Positions 36,233-44,471 of a stretch of DNA of 64,000 nucleotides are shown piece after piece (the stretch's first letter is position 1; every line of letters starts with the position of its first letter). The notes under the pieces were generated by a model. The model saw only the letters and a program-made list of their open reading frames with translations. It did no database searches and had not been told where the DNA came from. Source of the DNA: Pseudomonas entomophila (GTDB lineage Bacteria > Pseudomonadota > Gammaproteobacteria > Pseudomonadales > Pseudomonadaceae); contig NZ_CP063832.1 in NCBI RefSeq assembly GCF_023277925.1, positions 620,001 to 684,000 of the forward strand. Direction: 5' to 3'. A program made the translations under genes and the position numbers.

Positions 36233-38740
36233 TCAGCTTTCTCGCAAGACCGCCAACGGGCTGGCATTGAGTGCCCGGCGCGTACCGATGACGCCGGCAC
36301 CACCCACCAGTATCGCGCCTGACAAAGGCAGCAGCAGTAACCACGGATGCGGCGCCCAGTGCAGGTCGAAGGCGTAGCGATACAGTGCCCACGTGATCAG
36401 TTCACAGCCCAGTGCGGCCAGCAATCCGCTGGCCGCCCCGAGCAGGCCGAACTCGATGCGCCGCGCCTTGACCAGCAGCGGCCGCGCGGCCCCCAGCGCA
36501 CGCAGCAGCGCACCCTGGCGGATACGCTCGTCCAGCGTCGCCTGCAGCCCGGCGAACAGCACCGCCAACCCTGCCGCCAGCACGAACAACAGCACATACT
36601 CCACCGCCAGGGTGACTTGGGCGAGGATGCTGCGCAGTTGAGCGAGCAGGGCGTCGACCTGGAGGATGGTCACCGCCGGGAAGGCCCGTGACAGGGCCAC
36701 CACCTCCTGGTCATGCCCCGGCGCCAGGTAGAAGCTGGTCAGGTAGGTGGTGGGTAGCCCCTGCAGGGTGCCGGGCTGGAAGATCATGTAGAAGTTTGGC
36801 TGGAAGCTGTCCCAGTGCACCGTGCGCAGGCTGCTGACCCGTGCCTGGCGCTGCAGGCCACCGATGTCGAAGGTAAGCAGGTCGCCCAGTTGCAGCTTGA
36901 GGCTCTGGGCCAGCTCCGCCTCCACGGAGACGCCGGGCACCTGGTCGCCGGAAGGTGCCTGTTGCCACCAGGTGCCGGCGCTCAGGGCATTGCCCTGTGG
37001 CAGATCGGCGGCCCAGGTGAGGCTAAGGTCGCGCTGGATGGCGCGTTCGCCGGTGGACTCCTTGCTCACCAACTGGCGGACCGGTTGATCGTTGATGTGC
37101 GTGAGGCGCCCGGGGATCACCGGGTACAGCGGCGCGGAGGTGGCGTTGATCTGCGCGAGGCGTTCGGCAAAAGGCTGGCGGTCGTCGGCGAGGATGTTCA
37201 GGGCGAAATGGTTGGGGGCGTCCTTGGGCAGTTGTGCCTGCCAGGTGTCGAGCAGCTCCGCGCGCAGCAGGGCCACCAGCCCCATGGCTAGCAGGATCAG
37301 GCCGAAGGCCAGGGTTTGACCCGCGGCGGCCAGCGGGTGGCGCAGCAGTTGCCCCAGTCCCAGGCGCCAGGGGAGTGGCGCGCCGGCCAGCAAGCGACGC
37401 AGGCTGCGCAGCCCGAGCAGTAGCAGGCCGCCGAGCAGCAGGGCGGCGATCAATCCCCCCCCTAGCAAGGCGAAGGTGAGCAGCAAGTCCAGGCTCAGGC
37501 GCCACATGATCAGGCCCAGGGCGAACAGGGCAGCGCCATACACCAGCCAACTGCTCGGTGGTATCGGCAGCAGGTCACGGCGCAGTACCCGCAATGGCGG
37601 CACGCGGCCCAGAGCTGCCAGGGGGGGAAGGGCGAAACCGGCCAGGGCCACCAGGCCGGTGCCGATCCCGGCCAGCGCTGGCGCAAGGCCGCCGGGGGGC
37701 ACCTGGCTGGGCAGCAAGCCGGCGAGCAGGTGGAACAACCCCAACTGCGCCAGCCAGCCGAGCAGAGCGCCGGCGAGCGCCGCGACCACGCCAAGCATGG
37801 CCAGTTGCAGGCAATAAAGGCCCAATGCCTGGTACCGGGACAACCCAAGACAACGCAACAAGGCGCTGGCATCCAGGCGCCGGGCGGCATAGCGCGAGGC
37901 CGACAGGGCCACGGCGACGCCGGCCAGCAGCACAGCCACCAGGCTAGCCATGTTCAGGTAGCGTTCGGCCTTGCCCAGGGCACCGCCGATCTGTCGGTTG
38001 CCATCACGGGTATCGAGCAAGCGCTGGCTGGCCGTCAGGCTGTTTTCGGTAGTCTGGCGATAGCGTGCCAGGGGCTCGGCATCGCCTCGCCAGAGGTCAC
38101 GGTAACTGACTCGGCTGCCCGGCTGGATGACCCCGGTGGCGTCGAGGTCGACGATGTTCATCAGTACCCGTGGGGTGAGGCTGTAGAAGTTGTTGGCGCG
38201 GTCCGGCTCGTAGGTGAGCACGCGGCTCATGCGCAGGGTCGTCATGCCCACGTCGATGCTGTCGCCAATTGCCAGGCCAAGGGCCGCCAGCAGACGTGGC
38301 TCGACCCAGGCCTCACCCGGCGCCGGCCCGCCACCGACTATCTCCTGCGCATAGGGTTCCGGTGCGCTGCGCAGCTGACCACGCAGTGGATAGGCGGGAT
38401 CGGCGGCCTTGATGCTCGACAGCTGGATGCCGCTGTCGCCGCCAACCACGCTGGTGAACTCCACCACCCGCGCGTGGCTCAGGCCCAGTGCGGCACCGCT
38501 GGCAATCTGTTGCTCGGTGGGCGGGGCGCTACCCTGCAATACAAGGTCGGCACCGAGGAACTCGCTGGCACGCAGTTGCATGGCGCCATTGAGCCGCGCG
38601 CCGAAGTAGCCGATGGCAGTGCTGGCGGCCACTGCCACGAGCAAGGCGAAGAACAGTACCCGCACTTCACTGGCGCGGGCGTCGCGCAGCAGTTGACGCA
38701 GGGCCAGGGCGCACAGGCGCGGGAAGGGCAGTCGGGTCAT
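36233..38740 (-). CDS. ABC transporter permease of the YbbP/FtsX-like type
   Basis: 835 residues, integral membrane. It has about ten spans: one near the N-terminus (VRVLFFALLVAVAASTAIGY), a periplasmic domain (~45-260), a block of spans in the middle, a second periplasmic domain and three spans at the C-terminus (LLFVLAAGLAVLFAGLQATL, LGAASGLLAALGCELITW, LLLLPLSGAILVGGAGV). This is the MacB/FtsX fold duplicated, as in E. coli YbbP. The gene starts within the end of the ATPase gene. An ATG one codon earlier is possible; the chosen one has better spacing to GGAG. The physiological substrate is unknown, presumably lipid or lipoprotein related. Confidence 0.9.
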   Translation of the reverse strand: MTRLPFPRLCALALRQLLRDARASEVRVLFFALLVAVAASTAIGYFGARLNGAMQLRASEFLGADLVLQGSAPPTEQQIASGAALGLSHARVVEFTSVVGGDSGIQLSSIKAADPAYPLRGQLRSAPEPYAQEIVGGGPAPGEAWVEPRLLAALGLAIGDSIDVGMTTLRMSRVLTYEPDRANNFYSLTPRVLMNIVDLDATGVIQPGSRVSYRDLWRGDAEPLARYRQTTENSLTASQRLLDTRDGNRQIGGALGKAERYLNMASLVAVLLAGVAVALSASRYAARRLDASALLRCLGLSRYQALGLYCLQLAMLGVVAALAGALLGWLAQLGLFHLLAGLLPSQVPPGGLAPALAGIGTGLVALAGFALPPLAALGRVPPLRVLRRDLLPIPPSSWLVYGAALFALGLIMWRLSLDLLLTFALLGGGLIAALLLGGLLLLGLRSLRRLLAGAPLPWRLGLGQLLRHPLAAAGQTLAFGLILLAMGLVALLRAELLDTWQAQLPKDAPNHFALNILADDRQPFAERLAQINATSAPLYPVIPGRLTHINDQPVRQLVSKESTGERAIQRDLSLTWAADLPQGNALSAGTWWQQAPSGDQVPGVSVEAELAQSLKLQLGDLLTFDIGGLQRQARVSSLRTVHWDSFQPNFYMIFQPGTLQGLPTTYLTSFYLAPGHDQEVVALSRAFPAVTILQVDALLAQLRSILAQVTLAVEYVLLFVLAAGLAVLFAGLQATLDERIRQGALLRALGAARPLLVKARRIEFGLLGAASGLLAALGCELITWALYRYAFDLHWAPHPWLLLLPLSGAILVGGAGVIGTRRALNASPLAVLRES

Positions 38741-39423
38741 CATGGCTCCAGGGGGGGCACCAGGCGCCCGGCATCCAGGCGGATCCGGCGGCGGCAACGT
38801 GTGGCCAGGCGCTCGTCGTGAGTAACCAGCACCAGCGTGGTGCCCTGCTCCTGGTTCAGTTCGAACAGCAGGTCGCTGATGCGCTCGCCGGTGTGGCTGT
38901 CGAGGTTGCCGGTGGGCTCGTCGGCGAACAGTACTGCCGGTTGCGCAGCGAAGGCACGGGCGATCGCCACCCGTTGCTGCTCGCCGCCGGAGAGCTGGCG
39001 TGGTGTGTGGCTCAGGCGCTTGCCCAGGCCGACCCGTTCGAGCAGGCTGCGGGCGTGTTCGCGGGCGTCACGACGGCCGTCCAGCTCCAGCGGCAGCATG
39101 ACGTTCTCCAGGGCATTGAGGCTGTCGAGCAACTGGAACGACTGGAACACGAAGCCGACATGCTCGGCGCGCACCCGGGCGCGCTGGTCCTCGTCCAGTG
39201 GCCCAAGGTCGTGGCCGGCCAGCACGACCTTGCCAGCGCTGGGGCGGTCGAGGCCGGCGAGCAGGCCGAGCAGCGTCGACTTGCCCGAACCGGACGCGCC
39301 GACGATGGCCAGGCTGTCGCCCTGGGCGAGGTCGAGGGAGAGGGCGTGGAGGATGATCAGGTCGCCTTCCGCGCTGGGGACCACTTTGCTAAGGTTCTGC
39401 GCAACGAGAATGCTGGGGCCCAT
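38740..39423 (-). CDS. ABC transporter ATP-binding protein (YbbA-like)
   Basis: 227 residues, MacB/LolD-type ATPase. Walker A GASGSGKS has Lys48, the Q-loop is [12 protein letters not shown], the signature [15 protein letters not shown], Walker [13 protein letters not shown] and the switch His in LVTHDERLA. The start MGPSILVAQ lies 10 bases from the start of divergent tesA, the same arrangement as in E. coli. It overlaps the permease gene by one base, so the two proteins are made together. Confidence 0.93.
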   Translation of the reverse strand: MGPSILVAQNLSKVVPSAEGDLIILHALSLDLAQGDSLAIVGASGSGKSTLLGLLAGLDRPSAGKVVLAGHDLGPLDEDQRARVRAEHVGFVFQSFQLLDSLNALENVMLPLELDGRRDAREHARSLLERVGLGKRLSHTPRQLSGGEQQRVAIARAFAAQPAVLFADEPTGNLDSHTGERISDLLFELNQEQGTTLVLVTHDERLATRCRRRIRLDAGRLVPPLEP

Positions 39424-39433
39424 GGAGAATCCA

Positions 39434-40039
39434 ATGCGTATGTGGTGGTTGAGTGCCGGGCTTGCCCTGTGTTGCCTGGCCCAGGGCGCGGTGGCCGGAA
39501 CCGTACTGGTCGTCGGCGATAGTATCAGCGCCGGTTTTGGCCTGGATACCCGCGAGGGGTGGGTAGAGCTGTTGCAGCAGCGCCTGAAGGAGGAGGGTTT
39601 CGACGACCAGGTGGTCAATGCCTCGATCAGTGGCGACACCAGCGCGGGAGGTCGGGCGCGGCTGCCGGCGTTGCTTGTAGCGCACAAGCCGGACCTGGTG
39701 GTGCTGGAATTGGGGGGCAACGATGGTCTGCGAGGGCTATCGCCACAGCAATTGCAACAAAATCTTGCCCAGATGATCGACCGTGCCCGCCAGGCCGGAG
39801 CCCGGGTGGTGCTGTTGGGCATGCGCCTGCCACCTAACTATGGCGTGCGCTACACCACGGCTTTCGCCCAGGTCTATGAACAGTTGGCCAGCGACAAGAA
39901 GGTGCCGTTGGTACCGTTTTTCCTTGAGGGTGTGGGCGGGGTGCCGGCGATGATGCAGGCCGATGGTATCCACCCCGCGCCGGTCGCCCAGCCGCGCTTG
40001 CTGGAAAATGCCTGGCTGACGATAAAACCCTTGCTGTGA
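39434..40039 (+). CDS. tesA: Multifunctional acyl-CoA thioesterase/lysophospholipase/arylesterase TesA
   Basis: 201 residues, periplasmic SGNH hydrolase. A signal peptide of about 21 residues ([16 protein letters not shown]) precedes the catalytic blocks: [11 protein letters not shown] with Ser30, [20 protein letters not shown] and ADGIHPAP with the Asp-His pair. The GGAG ribosome-binding site at 39424-39427 lies in the ten bases between the two divergent start codons. The enzyme hydrolyses long-chain acyl thioesters and esters. Confidence 0.95.
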   Translation: MRMWWLSAGLALCCLAQGAVAGTVLVVGDSISAGFGLDTREGWVELLQQRLKEEGFDDQVVNASISGDTSAGGRARLPALLVAHKPDLVVLELGGNDGLRGLSPQQLQQNLAQMIDRARQAGARVVLLGMRLPPNYGVRYTTAFAQVYEQLASDKKVPLVPFFLEGVGGVPAMMQADGIHPAPVAQPRLLENAWLTIKPLL

Positions 40040-40097
40040 CGCTTTAATCGGGGGCCGCTTTCGGATAATGTTGCGCCCCCCGTTTCGAGTGCCCCCG

Positions 40098-40379
40098 ATG
40101 CCGCGCCCCGCCTGGTCCCTGTACGCTTATCAACTGATCGAGCCCGACGAGCAGTTGGATCTGTTCGCCTGCCAGGAAGTGCGCATCCACCTGGCGGCCC
40201 GCCAGCTCGAGCTGGGTGTCCCGGTCGACCGCACCCTGTGCGGTGGTCTGCTGCCGGCGCAGCCACGCTGGTCCGGTGTGGAGCGCTCGATCTACCGCGA
40301 CGAACGCCTGTGCCTGCTGTGCAAGGCGATCCTCGATGCCCAGCGGCGCGGCATGCGCCCGGTGTGGCCGGAACTCTGA
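40098..40379 (+). CDS. Small protein of unknown function with C-terminal CxxC
   Basis: 93 residues, start MPRPAWSLY (an ATG ten codons upstream is also in frame). The segment DLFACQEVRIHLAARQLELG is helix-like, and ERLCLLCKAILDAQRRG carries a CxxC that could bind metal or form a disulfide. There is no signal peptide. I recognise no named family. It sits 58 bases after tesA, in the same direction, and its codon use is that of the host. Confidence 0.65.
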   Translation: MPRPAWSLYAYQLIEPDEQLDLFACQEVRIHLAARQLELGVPVDRTLCGGLLPAQPRWSGVERSIYRDERLCLLCKAILDAQRRGMRPVWPEL

Positions 40380-40484
40380 GCGCCTTTCATCATCTGAAAC
40401 GCTTGCAGGGCGCGTGCGCCTCCCGCTTGTTTCCGCGCGGGTGTACAATCGATCTCTTGACTGAACTTTCGAAGGATTTACCGG

Positions 40485-41462
40485 ATGTTGCCGCGCTTTC
40501 CCGCCGTCACCCGTAGCCTCTCGCTTGCCGCCTTGCTGGCAGCAGGCCCCGCTGTTGCGCTGGAGCTGCCGTTGCCACCTCCCGGTGAGGACGTCGTCGG
40601 CCAGGTCCAGACCATCAAGGCCAAGTACGAAGACACCTTCGCCGATATCGGCACCGCCAACGACCTGGGCTACCTCGAGATGATCGCCGCCAACCCGGGT
40701 GTCGACCCATGGTTGCCGGGCGCCGGCACCGAGATCGTCCTGCCCACCCGCTACGTCCTGCCACCTGGGCCACGCGAAGGCGTCGTCATCAACCTCGCCG
40801 AGTACCGCCTGTACTACTACCCGAAAGGGCAGAACGTGGTGTACACCTTCCCCCTGGGTATTGGCCGTGAAGGTTGGGGCTCTCCGATCGCCAACACGAA
40901 GATCACCGCCAAGACCCCGAACCCGACCTGGACGCCGCCAGCGTCGATCCGTGCCGAGCATGCCGCCGATGGCGATATCTTGCCGGCGGTCGTGCCGGCA
41001 GGCCCCGACAATCCGCTGGGCCCGTTCAAGTTCACCCTGGGCGTGCCGGGCTACCTGATCCACGGTTCGAACAAGAAGTTCGGCATTGGCATGCGCACCA
41101 GCCATGGCTGCTTCCGCATGCTCAACAACAATGTGGTTGAACTGTCGAAGATGGTGCCGGTGGGCACGCCGGTACGAATCATCAACGAGCCCTACAAGTT
41201 CGGTATCAGCGGCGGCAAGGTCTACCTCGAGGCGCATACACCGTTGGACGACCATGGCAACCCGTCGGTGGTCGACAAGCACACCGCCGTCATCAACGCC
41301 TTGCTCAAGCGGGAAGACCTGGCCAACAACTTGCGCATGAACTGGGACATGGTGCGTGACGTGGTTGCTGCTGAAGATGGCATGCCCGTTGAAATCGCCG
41401 TGCCGGTCGGTGCCGCTGCCGGTGCTCCGATCGTGTCGAGCATTCCGCCCGAACTGCAGTAA
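40485..41462 (+). CDS. L,D-transpeptidase (ErfK/YbiS family)
   Basis: 325 residues, exported. A signal peptide ends near residue 25 (LAALLAAGPAVA). A LysM-like stretch (YEDTFADIGTANDLGYLEMI, PWLPGAGTEIVLPTRYVLP) precedes the YkuD domain (about 100-235). The catalytic segment is YLIHGSN and MRTSHGCFRMLN with Cys209. The enzyme makes L,D-crosslinks in peptidoglycan or attaches outer-membrane lipoprotein to it. The lipoprotein gene oprI is the converging neighbour, a suggestive but unproven link. AAGGA lies nine bases before the ATG, and a terminator follows. Confidence 0.95.
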   Translation: MLPRFPAVTRSLSLAALLAAGPAVALELPLPPPGEDVVGQVQTIKAKYEDTFADIGTANDLGYLEMIAANPGVDPWLPGAGTEIVLPTRYVLPPGPREGVVINLAEYRLYYYPKGQNVVYTFPLGIGREGWGSPIANTKITAKTPNPTWTPPASIRAEHAADGDILPAVVPAGPDNPLGPFKFTLGVPGYLIHGSNKKFGIGMRTSHGCFRMLNNNVVELSKMVPVGTPVRIINEPYKFGISGGKVYLEAHTPLDDHGNPSVVDKHTAVINALLKREDLANNLRMNWDMVRDVVAAEDGMPVEIAVPVGAAAGAPIVSSIPPELQ

Positions 41463-41483
41463 GCCATTGCGTACTACTCACGA

Positions 41484-41513
41484 GGGCCTGCCTTAGTGCA
41501 GGCCCTTTTTTGT
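41484..41513 (+). terminator. Terminator of L,D-transpeptidase gene
   Basis: GGGCCTGC-CTTA-GTGCAGGCCC with TTTTTTG after it. Confidence 0.9.
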
Positions 41514-41539
41514 TTGTGCGGTCTGGCGTTCTTCGGGCA

Positions 41540-41571
41540 ATAAAAAAGCCGACCCACAAGTGGGTCGGCTC
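41540..41571 (-). terminator. oprI terminator
   Basis: On the minus strand, AGCCGACCCAC-TT-GTGGGTCGGCT is followed by TTTTTTA, directly after oprI. Confidence 0.92.
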
Positions 41572-41592
41572 CATAACAATCCGTGAGGATTA

Positions 41593-41844
41593 TTACTTGC
41601 GGCTGGCTTTGTCCAGCATGCGCAGAGCGCGCTCGTTGGCTTCGTCAGCGGTCTGCTGAGCCTTCTGAGCAGCTGCCAGAGCGTCATCAGCTTTGCGGTA
41701 GGCTTCGTCTGCACGAGCCTGGGCGCGAGCTGCTGCGTCTTCGGTAGCAGTCAGGCGAGCTTCGGTTTCTTTGGATACGCTGCTGCAACCGGTAGCCAGA
41801 ACTGCGGCCAGAGCCAGAGCAGAGAATTTCAGAACGTTGTTCAT
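41593..41844 (-). CDS. oprI: Major outer-membrane lipoprotein OprI (Lpp)
   Basis: 83 residues. The signal peptide ends in the lipobox LATGC with lipidated Cys20. The mature chain is a helical heptad-repeat coiled coil ([20 protein letters not shown]), and the C-terminal Lys83 is the residue that can be linked to peptidoglycan. It is the abundant structural lipoprotein of fluorescent pseudomonads. AAGGGGAA precedes the ATG. Promoter candidate at 41927-41955 and a strong terminator fit high-level monocistronic expression. Confidence 0.97.
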   Translation of the reverse strand: MNNVLKFSALALAAVLATGCSSVSKETEARLTATEDAAARAQARADEAYRKADDALAAAQKAQQTADEANERALRMLDKASRK

Positions 41845-42345
41845 CGTGTTCCCCTTCAAGGACTTTCTATTAAATAGCCATCTCTCGGAAAAGAGAAACT
41901 GGCCGGCGTACATAGTACCCATTACTTGTAGTAAGTAAACTGACTGAGCGCAAGAACTGCAAAAAAAATGTCGGGATGGGGGGCGCGACGGGGTTTGTGA
42001 GCAAAGTGTGAAAATCTTGCACGGCGTTCGCAAGCGATTGTAGTACAGGAACTTTTTTGTTGAACTAATGGTGACTTTAACTGTCGGTTGGCGTCTTAGC
42101 CCTAGAACATCCGGTTGCTGTTGTCTGGCCAGGGCATGGGCGGGGGAGGTTGCTGTCAGCATTTTCATACGTGATGGCTTGAGCAATCTTGTAGGCGCCG
42201 CCTACTATTTGAGGGTGCCATGCGCGGCAGAACGACCCATGTCGCCCCGCTGTCCAACGGCCAACAGGTGGCGTAGAGGTTCCTCCGCCGGATAATCCCC
42301 ATCGGTAAGGTAAGGGTCTGCCGACAAGACCTGCGAGGAGTAGAG
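41845..42345. other. Long intergenic region between oprI and divergent GNAT gene
   Basis: About 500 bases. The oprI-proximal half is A/T-rich and holds the oprI promoter; the other half has short unconvincing frames and the GAGGAG site of the GNAT gene. I see no tRNA and no strong hairpin with T-run inside. Confidence 0.6.
41927..41955 (-). promoter_or_regulatory. oprI promoter candidate
   Basis: Minus strand TTGCGC, 17 bases, TACAAG, about 83 bases before the oprI start, giving a 5' leader of roughly 75 bases. Confidence 0.5.
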
Positions 42346-42627
42346 ATGAGCGAGACGCTGACCATCCACCATGACCAGGCGGGTCATCAGTTCGAGACCA
42401 CCGTGGACGGTCACCGGGCCTACCTGACGTATATGGACCTGGGCAAGCAGACGCTGGATATCTATCGCACATTCGTGCCCAATGCCTTGCGTGGCCGTGG
42501 GATCGCTGCCGCGCTGACCGAAGAGGCCTTGGCCTACGCCGAACAGATGGGCTACACGGTGATCCCCTCCTGCTCCTACGTCGAGCGCTACATGGAGCGC
42601 CAGCAGCGCCACTCAAGCAAGGTCTGA
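42346..42627 (+). CDS. Small GNAT-type N-acetyltransferase (YjdJ/NATD1-like)
   Basis: 93 residues, the size of the minimal one-domain GNAT family (YjdJ). AYLTYMDLGKQTLDIYRTFV is the first beta-sheet part, ALRGRGIAAALTEEALAYA the acetyl-CoA-binding loop with RGRGIA, and VIPSCSYVERYMER the conserved C-terminal segment. The substrate is unknown. GAGGAG lies six bases before the ATG. It shares a bidirectional terminator with the converging DAHP synthase gene. Confidence 0.88.
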   Translation: MSETLTIHHDQAGHQFETTVDGHRAYLTYMDLGKQTLDIYRTFVPNALRGRGIAAALTEEALAYAEQMGYTVIPSCSYVERYMERQQRHSSKV

Positions 42628-42632
42628 GCACC

Positions 42633-42677
42633 CCACACACGAAAACGCCGGGCATTGCCCGGCGTTTTCGTGTGTGG
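42633..42677. terminator. Bidirectional terminator
   Basis: CACACACGAAAACGCCGGGC-ATT-GCCCGGCG, then TTTTCGTGTGTG: stem of about 20 pairs with A-run on one side and T-run on the other, serving both the GNAT and DAHP synthase genes. Confidence 0.93.
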
Positions 42678-42680
42678 CGG

Positions 42681-43757
42681 TCAGCCGCGCTGACGCTTGG
42701 GGAGGATATCCTTGAGCTTGGCGTGCATGCTGCGCAAGGCTTTCTCGGTGGCCGCCCAGTCGATGCAGGCGTCCGTCACCGACACGCCGTATTGCAGTTC
42801 GTCGAGGTTCTTCGGAATGGCCTGGCAGCCCCAGTTCAGGTGGCTCTCGACCATCAGACCGATGATCGACTGGTTGCCTTCGAGGATCTGGTTGGCGACG
42901 TTCTCCATCACCAGTGGCTGCAGTGCCGGATCCTTGTTGGAGTTGGCGTGGCTGCAGTCGACCATGATGTTGGCCTTGATCTTGGCTTTGGCCAGGTCCT
43001 GTTCGCACAGGGCGACGCTGACCGAATCGTAGTTGGGCTTGCCGTTGCCACCGCGCAGCACCACGTGGCCGTAGGCGTTGCCTTTGGTCGTGACGATCGA
43101 TACACCGCCTTCCTGGTTGATACCGAGGAAGCGATGCGGCTTGGAGACCGATTGCAGGGCGTTGATCGCCACGGTCAGGCCACCGTCGGTACCGTTCTTG
43201 AAGCCGACTGCCGAAGACAGGCCCGAAGCCATTTCGCGGTGGGTCTGCGATTCGGTGGTGCGCGCGCCGATGGCCGACCAGCTGATCAGGTCCTGGAGAT
43301 ACTGCGGGGAGATCGGGTCGAGCGCTTCGGTGGCGGTGGGCAGGCCCTTTTCCGCGAGATCCAGCAATAACTGGCGACCGATGTGCAGGCCGTCCTGGAT
43401 CTTGAACGAGTCATCCAGGTACGGGTCGTTGATCAGGCCTTTCCAGCCCACGGTGGTGCGCGGCTTCTCGAAGTAGACGCGCATCACCAGGTAGAGGGTG
43501 TCGGAGACTTCTTCGGCCAGCACCTTGAGGCGCTCGGCATACTCGTGGGCGGCCTTGATGTCGTGGATGGAGCAGGGGCCGACCACGACGAACAGGCGAT
43601 GGTCCTTGCCGTCGAGGATATTGCGCACCACTTCGCGGCCGGCAGTCACGGTCTGCAGGGCCTTGGTGCTGAGGGGGATTTCCTTCTTGAGCTGATCAGG
43701 GGTGATCAAGGTCTCGTTGGAGGCAACGTTCAAGTCATCGATCGGTAAATCAGCCAT
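42681..43757 (-). CDS. aroF: 3-deoxy-7-phosphoheptulonate (DAHP) synthase, class I
   Basis: 358 residues. It condenses phosphoenolpyruvate with erythrose 4-phosphate, the first step of the shikimate pathway. VVGPCSIHD (metal-binding Cys), FEKPRTTVGWKGL, ARTTESQ, GFKNGTDGG and CSHANSNK match the AroF/AroG/AroH group. Which aromatic amino acid inhibits it cannot be read from the sequence; the symbol follows the usual Pseudomonas naming. MADLPIDD is the chosen start; the ribosome-binding site is weak. Confidence 0.95.
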   Translation of the reverse strand: MADLPIDDLNVASNETLITPDQLKKEIPLSTKALQTVTAGREVVRNILDGKDHRLFVVVGPCSIHDIKAAHEYAERLKVLAEEVSDTLYLVMRVYFEKPRTTVGWKGLINDPYLDDSFKIQDGLHIGRQLLLDLAEKGLPTATEALDPISPQYLQDLISWSAIGARTTESQTHREMASGLSSAVGFKNGTDGGLTVAINALQSVSKPHRFLGINQEGGVSIVTTKGNAYGHVVLRGGNGKPNYDSVSVALCEQDLAKAKIKANIMVDCSHANSNKDPALQPLVMENVANQILEGNQSIIGLMVESHLNWGCQAIPKNLDELQYGVSVTDACIDWAATEKALRSMHAKLKDILPKRQRG

Positions 43758-43915
43758 CGTGTTACTCGTCAGGTCACGGGTGCCGGCCGCCAGCAATCCC
43801 CGTGCGGCCCAGCAGCAGTTTGTTCGCAGCGGGGAGCCCCGAACCATAACGCGTTAGCGGGGGCGCGACAATGGCCTGGGCCCGTAATCACGGGGTTTTT
43901 GCAGGTGGGGCGGGC

Positions 43916-44350
43916 TCAGGTGGGCGAGGAAGTGTGCAGGCTGGCCTCGGAGAAGGCGTCAGCGTGCTGGTCGACCCATTGCGCGGCCAGGCGTTGGGTG
44001 GTGTCGCTGTCCAGCTCGCCGGGTACCTGCTGTTGGCAATAATGATGGATCTGGCATACCTGTTCGCTCATGCGCGCGGCGAACAGCGCCTGGCTGTCGG
44101 TGAAGGCCACGCCCACCCGATAGCCTGCGTCGAGCTTCTGGCACCAGGCGACATAACCGGGGTAACGCGCTTCCAACCCCAGCGAGGGCATCAACACCTC
44201 CACCGCAATGCCGCGTCGGTATGCACGTGGCTGGTTGCAGGCGATACCGCCCAGGCCCAGGGTGTGGAGGTGACGACGAAAGAGGCTGGACGACGGGCGC
44301 AGGGCCAGTTCGACTGGAATATCATCAGGATGTGGCAGGTATACGCACAT
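43916..44350 (-). CDS. PilZ-like domain protein
   Basis: 144 residues, cytoplasmic. FRRHLHTLGLGGIACNQP resembles the D/NxSxxG strand of PilZ, and GYVAWCQKLDAGYRVGVAF the closing strand pair, but the RxxxR c-di-GMP motif is not canonical. The C-terminal half (MSEQVCQIHHYCQQQVPG and WVDQHADAF) is helical with two Cys. It may be a c-di-GMP effector or a degenerate PilZ that has lost ligand binding. GGAG precedes MCVYLP. It stands alone, divergent from a ketopantoate-reductase-like gene. Confidence 0.62.
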   Translation of the reverse strand: MCVYLPHPDDIPVELALRPSSSLFRRHLHTLGLGGIACNQPRAYRRGIAVEVLMPSLGLEARYPGYVAWCQKLDAGYRVGVAFTDSQALFAARMSEQVCQIHHYCQQQVPGELDSDTTQRLAAQWVDQHADAFSEASLHTSSPT

Positions 44351-44471
44351 GCTCGACTCCGTGTCGATTATTTGACCATCATTGCCCCAGTATAGTGAGG
44401 GATCGAAAAACGGCGGGTTTGCGTGTAGAAAAACTGGACAAACAACAACGACACTCGAACAGGAGTGCAGC

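Noticed and set aside
43881..43900. Plus-strand terminator CCCGTAATCACGGG with T-run
   Set aside because: No plus-strand gene ends there; the genes on both sides are on the minus strand, and the stem is short.
43871..44395. 174-codon plus-strand frame opposite the PilZ-like gene
   Set aside because: The minus-strand frame has a GGAG site and PilZ-like strands; the plus-strand one has neither.
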